From JALXCH01 sp964495805 (GTDB lineage Bacteria; Calditrichota; Calditrichia; RBG-13-44-9), in NCBI GenBank assembly GCA_964495805.1, contig CAZBWV010000037.1:36935-100934 (forward strand): 64,000 bases of DNA, in the 5' to 3' direction. Positions 17,586-25,037 of the stretch are shown piece after piece. The notes beneath the pieces were generated by a model. The model saw only the letters and a program-made list of their open reading frames with translations. It was not told the origin of the DNA and searched no databases. The position numbers were made by a program, and so were the translations under genes. Within the stretch, counting starts at the first letter, position 1. Each line of letters starts with the position of its first letter.

Positions 17586-18881
17586 TTAATGGGCTGACTT
17601 TTGAGATTTGGGCATCACATTCCAGATGGAAATGTTCAGGATGAGCCCCACCAATGCAAACGGAATAAGCAGATACGCCCAGACGTTCCATCCGAATTTA
17701 TCCAGCAAGAATCCCAAAAATACACCGGAGACGCCGCTACCGAGATAGACAAAACCATCGATGATGCCAGCAGCGCTGGCTGCGCCTTTGGTTCCCCCAA
17801 AATCCATGGAGGCAGTGCCGGAGAGCATCCCGTGAATTCCGATGAAGAAAAAAGCGGCAATGACGGCAAATGCTACAGCCGAACCGGCAGACCAGGCATT
17901 TCCCAGAAAGATGAGAGCCAGGATAAGAAAGCCGTAGAAAATTCCTGCCACCGGCGGACGCCGCGAGCCAAAAAGGTGGTCAGAAACGTATCCGGCGGTC
18001 AGTCCACCTAAAATTCCCGCCAGAAACAGACCCGTGCCGTACCAGGCCATTTCCGCCGCACCGGCCTCCGGGAAAATCACTTTCAGATATTTGGGAAGCC
18101 ATTGCATCGTTCCGTTTCGTACCGCCCCGGTGCAAAATTCAATAATGGCAATGGTAAATACCACACGATTGGTGAAAATGTGTTTCAGAATAAACTTGAA
18201 GTCCACTTCCTCTTTTAAGCCGGAAGTGGCATCACCGGTGTCGAAATCCTGAAATCCTGCTTGCGAGGGTTTGTCCTTGATGATGAAAATGTCCAATAAT
18301 ACAAACCCTCCCAGTAAAATAGAGGGGATAATAAACACGTAAATTAACGGAAGGTGCACCAGAATATAACCACCTACGCCATAAGCAAGTTGATAACCTA
18401 ACGAAATCAGAATTCCGAATATACCGCCAAAAACCCCCCGTTCCCGAACGTGGAACCAGGAAGAATTCACTTTTACGATAGAGACCGCCCCAAAGCTCTG
18501 GAAATACATGTCCAGCGCATAGAGCAGGGAAAAGGCAACTACGATTTTGGTGGCAAACAGCCCCATACCTATCATTAGTGCCATCAGGATGTTCATGAGG
18601 GCAGCGCCCAATCCACCTAAAATAATCGCCTTCTTCCCGCCAAAACGGTCGGTTAGCGGCCCGTTGATGATAAAGCTAAATGCGTAGGTCCAAAATCCGG
18701 CGGTGATGATGGTTCCCCATTCGGTGTTGGTCAGATGATATTTATCCATGATTTGCGGACTTGCCACGGAGATGTTGTAGCGTCCCATGTAAAAAAGGGA
18801 ATAGGTTAAACCCAGCGGGAACCAATTGAGAAAACGTCGGATACGAAACGCAGTGGAATGGTGCGGTTTTTCCTGATTCAT
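17586..18881 (-). CDS. MFS transporter, organophosphate:phosphate antiporter (GlpT/UhpT-like) type
   Basis: A 431-residue integral membrane protein with about 12 hydrophobic segments. The N-terminal part (LTYSLFYMGRYNISVASPQI, GFWTYAFSFIINGPLTDRFGGKKAI) matches the OPA branch of the major facilitator superfamily, which exchanges sugar phosphates or glycerol-3-phosphate for phosphate. The loop motif GPLTDRFGGKKA is the MFS signature. The start at 18881 is supported by caggaggc just upstream; a longer frame to 18968 would add a non-conserved stretch. It probably heads an operon with the P-loop protein. The exact substrate is unknown. Confidence 0.82.
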   Translation of the reverse strand: MNQEKPHHSTAFRIRRFLNWFPLGLTYSLFYMGRYNISVASPQIMDKYHLTNTEWGTIITAGFWTYAFSFIINGPLTDRFGGKKAIILGGLGAALMNILMALMIGMGLFATKIVVAFSLLYALDMYFQSFGAVSIVKVNSSWFHVRERGVFGGIFGILISLGYQLAYGVGGYILVHLPLIYVFIIPSILLGGFVLLDIFIIKDKPSQAGFQDFDTGDATSGLKEEVDFKFILKHIFTNRVVFTIAIIEFCTGAVRNGTMQWLPKYLKVIFPEAGAAEMAWYGTGLFLAGILGGLTAGYVSDHLFGSRRPPVAGIFYGFLILALIFLGNAWSAGSAVAFAVIAAFFFIGIHGMLSGTASMDFGGTKGAASAAGIIDGFVYLGSGVSGVFLGFLLDKFGWNVWAYLLIPFALVGLILNISIWNVMPKSQKSAH

Positions 18882-19036
18882 AAGAGCCTCCTGTAACTGA
18901 AATTCAATCCATTCGATCTTCAAAAAAAATATTAAGAATAAAATAAAAAAATCACTACTTTTCACCAACAGGAAAAATATTTCTTTTATGAAATCCCTTA
19001 TTTTCGTGGGGGGACAGGATGAGCAGGATTGATCCG

Positions 19037-19113
19037 GTCTTTCATTTCACTCAGGCGATCAGGGATGTCCGATTATCCACCTAATTCATTAACACCGAGG
19101 CTTAAGCCCGGTG
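19037..19113. repeat. 77-bp direct repeat, copy 1
   Basis: About 70 of 77 positions match copy 2 at 19338-19414. The right end carries a small hairpin (caccg...cggtg). It lies in the 700-bp gene-free region with other repeats. Confidence 0.85.
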
Positions 19114-19210
19114 TAGCTGAGCAAACCGCTTGACCAAAAACCGCTTCAGCGGTTTCCCGAATAATCAGCCATTGCGCTTTGTTTTACCGTCCGAAACCCG
19201 GACGCACACC

Positions 19211-19308
19211 TCTGTCATTCCGAGCGAGTTACGACGAAGTCGGAACGAGTCGAGGAATCTCAAAAGGAGACCCCTCGACTCCGCTGGCGCTCCGCTCGGG
19301 GTGACAGA
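19211..19308. repeat. 98-bp palindromic intergenic repeat element
   Basis: The outer arms tctgtcattccgagcg (19211-19226) and cgctcggggtgacaga (19293-19308) are inverted with two mismatches. Inner arms gagtcgagg / cctcgactc are also inverted. The 'GTCATTCCGAGCG ... CTCGGGGTGACA' pattern is a widespread REP/MITE-like intergenic sequence in diverse bacterial genomes. It sits between the two 77-bp repeats. Confidence 0.75.
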
Positions 19309-19337
19309 AGGTGTTCGTTTCAATTCGTTTGAATGCA

Positions 19338-19414
19338 GTCTCTCATTTCACTCAGGCGATTAAGGATCTCCGATTACCCACCTAATTCATTAACACCGTG
19401 GCTTTAGCCCGGTG
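19338..19414. repeat. 77-bp direct repeat, copy 2
   Basis: Partner of 19037-19113, in the same orientation, 224 bp downstream, with the palindromic element in between. This suggests duplication of a unit or an insertion between repeats. Confidence 0.85.
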
Positions 19415-19513
19415 GAATGAAGTAACCCGACCGACTACAAAAACGCTTCAAAGGGATTCACGAACCGCAAAGTCTGTTAAAAAGGTTACCAGTTGTATTG
19501 AATTCATAAAAAA

Positions 19514-19559
19514 ATCCTGTACATCCTGTCAAAAATAATTCAGACAGGATGCACAGGAT
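19514..19559. repeat. 17-bp inverted repeat (atcctgt... type)
   Basis: Arms at 19514-19530 and 19543-19559, one mismatch, 12-nt loop. The arm motif (catcctgt) recurs as acaggatgagcaggat near 19013-19028. It could act as a terminator-like stem for the minus-strand peptidase gene, whose stop is at 19584. Confidence 0.75.
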
Positions 19560-19583
19560 GATCGAGACAAAAATGGCTGAAGA

Positions 19584-20831
19584 CTAATCTTCCTGCAAGC
19601 AAAGGTGTGCAAACACTTTGGTATCGTTCACCATATAGTCAATCACGCAGTATTCATTGGGCTGATGGCAGGTATCGTCGATGGTGGACCACACTGCTGC
19701 GTGGAGTCCCGCCCGCCGGAAAATAGCTGCCACCGTACCACCGCCAATCCCCATGGGACGCGCTTCCACATGGTACACTTCCTGAATGGCACGTTTCAGC
19801 TTTTGGACAACGGGTGCATCCACCGGAGTTGCCGGAGCGGCATCCTCCTTCTGCTGTTCCGCACCAAACTCGATGCTCACATTAAATTCTTTTTCCACCT
19901 GGTCGCAGATCTTGCGAATTTCTCCGAAAAGTTGTTCAATGCTGTATTGGGGTAGCAATCGGCAATCCATATAGAATACGTCTTCGCCGGGAATGGTATT
20001 TACATTGGGAACGTTCGCTTCCTTCTTGGTGGGTTCGAATGTGCTGATGGGTGGGGAGAACACCTCATCCCGTGCATCAAAAATGTCGTACAATTGTTCC
20101 AGCTTCACCACCAGATGGGAGGCTGCTTTAAACGCGTTAATTCCCTGCTCTGGCTGACTGGCGTGAGTCTGTTTTCCCCGGGTGACAAATTTCACCCACA
20201 CAATTCCTTTCTCCGCCACTTCAATCATACTGCTGTCCGGTTCTCCGGCATCGGGTACCAGAATGATGTCTTCTTTCCGGAAAAGCTCGGGATGGTGCTC
20301 TAAAATGTACATCAGCCCATATTTGGATCCGGTTTCCTCGTCAGCAACCAGCAGGAGGGCTAAGTCATACTCCGGTTGGATGCCCAGCTCATGAAATGCC
20401 AGGGCGGTGAACACACCACTGGTCAGGCTCTGCTGATTGTCCTCTGTTCCCCGGCCATACAGTTTTCCGTCTTTCTCCACAGCTTCCCAGGGATTGGTCT
20501 CCCACATTTTCAGATCACCGGCGGGAACCACATCCATATGCGCCATAATCCAGATGGTACGATTGTGTTTTTTACCGGGAATCCGTACAATGAGATTGGG
20601 ACGTTTACCGTTTTTGGCTCGCTCGTCAGGAGCATCAATCTGCTCAATGTTTGTTAAGCCGTGTTCTTCCAGAAATGCTTTGATGTACATTGCTTTGTCC
20701 CATTCGCCTTCGCCACCGCTGGAAGGGTCCAGGGCTGGTATGGCGGTAATGGCTTTCTGGAAATCAATCATTGCCTGCCGGTACGAATCAATCTTTTCGC
20801 GAATCTTTTCGAATGCTGTTTTGTCCACCAT
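19584..20831 (-). CDS. M20 family metallopeptidase (dipeptidase/ArgE-DapE type)
   Basis: A 415-residue protein with the dinuclear zinc-site signatures of M20 peptidases: HMDVVPAGD (about 96), YGRGTEDNQQS with the bridging Asp, DEETGSKYG with the catalytic and metal Glu, VPDAGEPD, and a C-terminal His in TIDDTCHQPNEY. The lid/dimerisation domain occupies about 185-320. The family hydrolyses dipeptides or N-acyl amino acids; the exact substrate is not set by these motifs. Cytosolic: no signal peptide. The start at 20831 is supported by aaaggag 7-8 bases upstream; a longer frame adds unconserved residues. Confidence 0.9.
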   Translation of the reverse strand: MVDKTAFEKIREKIDSYRQAMIDFQKAITAIPALDPSSGGEGEWDKAMYIKAFLEEHGLTNIEQIDAPDERAKNGKRPNLIVRIPGKKHNRTIWIMAHMDVVPAGDLKMWETNPWEAVEKDGKLYGRGTEDNQQSLTSGVFTALAFHELGIQPEYDLALLLVADEETGSKYGLMYILEHHPELFRKEDIILVPDAGEPDSSMIEVAEKGIVWVKFVTRGKQTHASQPEQGINAFKAASHLVVKLEQLYDIFDARDEVFSPPISTFEPTKKEANVPNVNTIPGEDVFYMDCRLLPQYSIEQLFGEIRKICDQVEKEFNVSIEFGAEQQKEDAAPATPVDAPVVQKLKRAIQEVYHVEARPMGIGGGTVAAIFRRAGLHAAVWSTIDDTCHQPNEYCVIDYMVNDTKVFAHLCLQED

Positions 20832-21073
20832 GGAGTGCTCCTTTGTTTGTTTATGAAATATCACCCGGTGGAATATAAAAATTTCGCTTTGAAAGAGATA
20901 ACCAAATAAAAATTTTTTGAAGATGACATCTTGAAAGGGGAGAGGAAGAGATTGCGGTTAATGTTTTCTTCAGGTTCCATCAAAGAAAAATATTTTTTTG
21001 TCTGGATTATTCCGGGAAACTTCCGGAAATTTTATTAATTGAAGGAAAATGAATCGGGAAGCGGTTTTTATTT

Positions 21074-21730
21074 ATGAATGGGAAATTTCATGAAATTGTT
21101 CAGATGCTTCGGGAGAAGCTGGCTGCTTATTCCCCCCAGCGCCTGCAAAAAGAAGACGCAATTCCCGCCGCAGTTATGATTTTGTTGACCGAAGTGGAAG
21201 ATGAGCCTCATATTTTACTGACCCGCCGTACCGATATGGTAGAGCACCATAAAGGACAGATTTCCTTTCCCGGTGGTGTGCGCGACCGGGAAGATCGGGA
21301 CTTGCTGCATACCGCTTTACGCGAAACCTATGAAGAAATTGGGGTGCCACCGGAGAAAATTGAAGTGCTGGGACAAATTGACGACTTTTACACGGTGACC
21401 AATTTTATGATTACTCCTTTTGTGGGAATCATCCGCGAACCGGTGCACTTCCGCCTAAGCCGGAACGAAGTCGCCGAAGTGCTGAAAGTTCCCCTTTCCC
21501 TGTTCCTGACCGACCGCCATTTTGAAATGAAACAGTGGGAACATGAAGGGCATCTGTACAATGTGTACTTTTACTATTTTAAAGGACATGCCATCTGGGG
21601 CGCTACTGCTTTTATTTTAAATCGTTTCATTGAACTCATGTTTCACTACAATCCCGCACCTTATTCGGTAAGCGAAGACCCCCGTAACGCCCAATATCTG
21701 GAGGAAAATCGGGTGCGGAAAAGCAGGTGA
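21074..21730 (+). CDS. Nudix hydrolase, CoA pyrophosphatase-like
   Basis: A 218-residue protein. The Nudix box at about 66-88 reads GGVRDREDRDLLHTALRETY followed by EEIGV, matching Gx5Ex7REUxEExGU. Just before it lies LLTRRTDMVEHHKGQISFPGG, the UPF0035-type block typical of CoA diphosphatases (NudL/PCD1 family), which split CoA into 3',5'-ADP and 4'-phosphopantetheine. The CoA specificity is inferred from this block. The ribosome site is weak. It is convergent with the amylase gene, and no clear terminator is seen in the 127 bases between. Confidence 0.88.
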   Translation: MNGKFHEIVQMLREKLAAYSPQRLQKEDAIPAAVMILLTEVEDEPHILLTRRTDMVEHHKGQISFPGGVRDREDRDLLHTALRETYEEIGVPPEKIEVLGQIDDFYTVTNFMITPFVGIIREPVHFRLSRNEVAEVLKVPLSLFLTDRHFEMKQWEHEGHLYNVYFYYFKGHAIWGATAFILNRFIELMFHYNPAPYSVSEDPRNAQYLEENRVRKSR

Positions 21731-21857
21731 ATTCCGGACGTACCCGGTATTTTACGGGGTCGATCGGGAGAGCGGAAGAACTTTCGGGTATAGCGGTCAT
21801 GGATTAACCATCCCACCTTTTCATTCATCCGATCGATAGGCAACATTTGGGAAAAAG

Positions 21858-24530
21858 TTATTGGGGAACCTGAGTGGCCTGTCCGTTATTGGGCAACCAG
21901 TAATTCTGTGCATCCGTCGTGTTAACCGAACCATCCAGGTTCAAATCGGCATTCAGGGGATAAATGCCGCTGGTACCATTATTGGGGAACCACTCACTGT
22001 TGTAGTCGATTGCGTCCACAGCGCCATCTGCATTGGCATCTCCTGCCAGCATCCCAAACACGCCCGAAGCAAGCTGCTTGAGCGGTGCCGGACCGGTGCT
22101 ATAAGCTCGCCCGACCTGGTCAGAGAAATCGTAGAATAGTTTATTGGGAACGTTGAGCGAAAGTGGTCCGGTGCTCATCACGGAGAGATGGTTCCGGTGA
22201 TGCACGACCACGTAATATTCTCCTGGACTGGTTTTAAAGCTAACTGCACTCACACCGTCCAGATCGACGATTTTGCCATCTTTCCGTAAAAAGGCGGCAC
22301 GCCGCACTACCCGACTGTCCGCAGCGGGGTTCTTACGCAATTCCAGGAGAACCCAATCCACCACTCCGCTGGGAATACTCTGCACGGCTTCTCCACCCGT
22401 GTAGTTCCATGGGGCAGCAGAGTAGGGTTGTTCCTGCGGAAGCAAGCCTGCATCGCGCAGGGTGGTGCGCATTTCGCCGGTTGCGCTATCGTAAGCACCT
22501 TCCAGAAAAATTTTAAGTGAAACAGCGGGCCACAGGTAGTAGCTGGAATCGGCCCACACGGAAAAGCTGCGGGGCGCTGCGTGCACAAACACCCGGTTGT
22601 CTTCGTAAATCCGGGCAATTCCGGTACGGTGACCGGTCTGGTCGCGCAGAAAACTGGCACCCACACCGTTTCCCTGCACAGTAACCCACACGCCGATGGT
22701 GTCGCTCTGGGATTTATTGAGCACCACAATACATCCACCTAAATTTCCGGTACCTGTTCCCCCTTCGCGCTGGGCGACGTACACTTTCGAAGCATAAGCG
22801 CTAAAATCCCCGGAAGCATAAGGATTGTTGCCTGGCTTGTAATCCGGTGAACCGACTTCTGTGAGTCGGTAGAAATTACCGCTCACAAAATGTTTGCGAA
22901 TACGGATCAGGTTGTCAATTAACGATTTCATACCGGACATGGTAAAGGATTCGCTGGAATCCGAATTGTAGAAGGTACCGCCGAAATAATCCGGGTAAAA
23001 CACGGTAGCCGTGCCTGGATGGGTGAGAATATAGGCATAAGCCAGTTCGGCGTTGTGCACAATGGGATTGTGGGCGTTAGTGTAGGGACGAAACACATCG
23101 TGATTATGCACAAACGTAGTAATGTACAGTCCGTGGTTCCATTTGGGATAGAGACCGGCGCTGTGCAAATTGCGGGCATCGTAACCATCGTCATCGCAAA
23201 AGGATTTCAGCGCGTAGAACAGGGGAAAGTCAAAAGCGGTTATTTTGTGGGAACCGGAAATAAAAGAGTTGGTGGCATCCACCCAGGCTTTAATCTCATC
23301 CGCACTGCTCCAGTGTTCGGCCACATAGTAGCGTTCGCTCATCACCGGATCGTTTATCCACTGCGCCATGTAATACGGTTCGATGCCTTTGGCCAGGTCA
23401 AAACGGTAACCGTCGAATCCCAGGGAATCGGTCAGCCACTCTCCCCACGCTTTTAGTTGGGCAAGAACAGTACTATTGGCCAGGCACAGATCGTTCCCAA
23501 AATAGGGATAGTGGTAGGTCTCGAAAATGTCATCGTGTCCACTGGTAGTGGGGTGATAATAGCTGTGGTCTTTGGGGAATTTCCCGCTGGCCGGTTGAAT
23601 TCGGGTGTAGCTGTAGATTTTCAGGTTGGCAGACACATCGTAGTCATCTCCGCTCTGGGTGGTGTCCGGATCGTACCAGAGCTGGGGAATAATGAAATCC
23701 CGGGTACCGCTGTAATCGGTGGACCAGAGTTTGAATTCCAGCCATCCACCGGTATGGTCAATGTAGTATTCATCAATTTTGCCGTCGCTTTCGTTGGCAT
23801 CGATTTCGCCTTCCATGATTCGCCCGGGCAAATCGATGCGAAAGGCGTCGAATGGGCCGCTGTCCCCGTCGCCAATTTGCCATTCGTACCAGTGCGGTTG
23901 TCCGTTTGCATTCTGGCCGGTGGAATTGCTGAACCATGGACGCAGGGCGTAATATCCTTCATTATCCACGTAACTGGTCTGAGTGTGGTCGTATTTGTTC
24001 CCTTTTACCTGCACATAATAACGGCCTGCTGGAGCGTTCTCATACACATAGGCATAGCGATCGTACGGATACACCGGATACCAGCTTTTGTTTTTAATGT
24101 AATCTTCCACATCGGGATTGGCTTCCAGATCGCCGCCGTACACGTGGTTCAGGACCACGTCGCATATCACCTGCATACCTGAATTGTGGTAAGCTGCAAT
24201 GGCTGCCAGCAATTCCGCTTTACTTCCGAATCGGGTTTCCACGGTTCCGTTCTGGTCGAATTCTCCCGCATCATAATGGTCGTAAATGCCATAACCCATA
24301 TCGTAGCCGCCACCGGCTCCTTTAAACGGGGAGGGGAACCAGATCATGTCGATACCAGCACTGTCTAGCGTGGGGGCTTTGGTGCGCAGGGTGTCCCACC
24401 ATACCCCGCCCGCCGGTACGTCCCAATAGAATCCCTGAAACAGCACCGGGTCCTGACTGAAGCCAATTAGAATGAGCCACAAAAGCAACAGGAATGAGTA
24501 TGGAATCGGAAGGATTATTTTTGATTTCAT
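21858..24530 (-). CDS. Secreted GH13 alpha-amylase with C-terminal module and dockerin-like repeats
   Basis: An 890-residue protein: signal peptide (about 1-26, SFLLLLWLILIGFSQ), then a GH13 catalytic domain to about 560 most like archaeal-type alpha-amylases (WFPSPFKGAGGGYDMGYGIYD, GTVETRFGSKAEL). The triad is intact: nucleophile Asp378 in GYRFDLAKG, acid/base Glu405 in YVAEHW, stabiliser Asp478 in FVHNHDV. It should cut internal alpha-1,4 links of starch or glycogen outside the cell. Residues about 655-820 form a module (LFLEGAY/WNYTGGE/VDWVLLELR/YYVVVHHRNHLS) also found in the secreted protein at 53917-57375. The last 60 residues are two dockerin-type calcium loops (GDANADGAVDAIDYN, DLNLDGSVNTTDAQN). 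No YPNPFNP tail. Start 24530 precedes the signal peptide directly; it has a FCB-type promoter upstream. Confidence 0.92.
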   Translation of the reverse strand: MKSKIILPIPYSFLLLLWLILIGFSQDPVLFQGFYWDVPAGGVWWDTLRTKAPTLDSAGIDMIWFPSPFKGAGGGYDMGYGIYDHYDAGEFDQNGTVETRFGSKAELLAAIAAYHNSGMQVICDVVLNHVYGGDLEANPDVEDYIKNKSWYPVYPYDRYAYVYENAPAGRYYVQVKGNKYDHTQTSYVDNEGYYALRPWFSNSTGQNANGQPHWYEWQIGDGDSGPFDAFRIDLPGRIMEGEIDANESDGKIDEYYIDHTGGWLEFKLWSTDYSGTRDFIIPQLWYDPDTTQSGDDYDVSANLKIYSYTRIQPASGKFPKDHSYYHPTTSGHDDIFETYHYPYFGNDLCLANSTVLAQLKAWGEWLTDSLGFDGYRFDLAKGIEPYYMAQWINDPVMSERYYVAEHWSSADEIKAWVDATNSFISGSHKITAFDFPLFYALKSFCDDDGYDARNLHSAGLYPKWNHGLYITTFVHNHDVFRPYTNAHNPIVHNAELAYAYILTHPGTATVFYPDYFGGTFYNSDSSESFTMSGMKSLIDNLIRIRKHFVSGNFYRLTEVGSPDYKPGNNPYASGDFSAYASKVYVAQREGGTGTGNLGGCIVVLNKSQSDTIGVWVTVQGNGVGASFLRDQTGHRTGIARIYEDNRVFVHAAPRSFSVWADSSYYLWPAVSLKIFLEGAYDSATGEMRTTLRDAGLLPQEQPYSAAPWNYTGGEAVQSIPSGVVDWVLLELRKNPAADSRVVRRAAFLRKDGKIVDLDGVSAVSFKTSPGEYYVVVHHRNHLSVMSTGPLSLNVPNKLFYDFSDQVGRAYSTGPAPLKQLASGVFGMLAGDANADGAVDAIDYNSEWFPNNGTSGIYPLNADLNLDGSVNTTDAQNYWLPNNGQATQVPQ

Positions 24531-24577
24531 GGAAATGCTCTTTCCCAGATTGCACTTGTTCAAATTTTCCTGATGAG

Positions 24578-24609
24578 AAAATATAGAGAGAAAAAAACGG
24601 CAACGCAAA
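24578..24609 (-). promoter_or_regulatory. Candidate FCB-type promoter for the amylase
   Basis: On the minus strand: TTTG (24609-24606), 20-bp spacer, TATATTTT (24585-24578). This fits the Bacteroidota-type TTTG-N19/21-TAnnTTTG pattern with one mismatch at the last base, 48 bases before the start codon. Confidence 0.45.
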
Positions 24610-24959
24610 AGCTAATCCGATTTAGGAAAAACCTACCCGCCAGTCATTAAAAGAATCCTGAAGCATATTTCGGGAATAAACGGCTTTTTCTTTTAACCAA
24701 TTGTAAGCAACGAAAAATTGTGAAATCATCGGATAAACCGCTTGTCCGTCTAATTGAATCGGAAAGTGTGAAATCAAAACCGATACTCGCAGGGCAAACC
24801 CACTTTAAGCGGTTTCTATTCCATTTTTAGAAGAAACTTACTGTGAGTTGCTTGCTTTCGAGACGATACCGTGTTGAAGGGGACATTGCCAGTGAGGTCA
24901 GGTTTTTTGCACAAACAACCTATTTCCTGAAAAAATAGGTATTTATTGCAAAACATTGG
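24610..24959. other. Gene-free spacer between divergent amylase and symporter genes
   Basis: No ORF of note. At its right end, 24918-24925/24933-24940 form a perfect 8-bp hairpin (acctattt/aaataggt, 7-nt loop), 20 bases upstream of the consensus -35 box of the symporter promoter. It could be an operator or the end of a short leader. The rest shows nothing recognisable. Confidence 0.5.
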
Positions 24960-24988
24960 TTGACAAAAATGAAATTTTTCTTTATAAT
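24960..24988 (+). promoter_or_regulatory. Consensus sigma-70 promoter
   Basis: TTGACA (24960-24965), exactly 17 bp, TATAAT (24983-24988), 49 bases before the symporter ATG. Both boxes are perfect matches to the consensus, rare in natural promoters. The 8-bp hairpin upstream and two imperfectly inverted ttgca-containing stretches (about 24909-24920 and 24993-25002) flank it and may be operator half-sites restraining a strong promoter. Confidence 0.75.
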
Positions 24989-25037
24989 TGAGTTGTTTTG
25001 CACAGGGACCAGAACAATTTGATTTTGGAGGAGGCCT

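Larger units (their letters stand above)
18882..19583. other. Gene-free 700-bp region rich in repeated and palindromic DNA
   Basis: This gap lies between the starts of a minus-strand transporter gene and the end of a minus-strand peptidase gene. It contains two diverged 77-bp direct repeats, a 98-bp palindromic element, a 17-bp inverted repeat, and short motifs of the acaggatgagcaggat type at 19013-19028. All are listed separately where coordinates are clear. No protein gene is supported. Confidence 0.7.

Noticed and set aside
23457..24182. 241-residue open frame on the plus strand
   Set aside because: Antisense to the amylase, no ribosome site or recognisable domain, while the amylase frame has its full catalytic triad.
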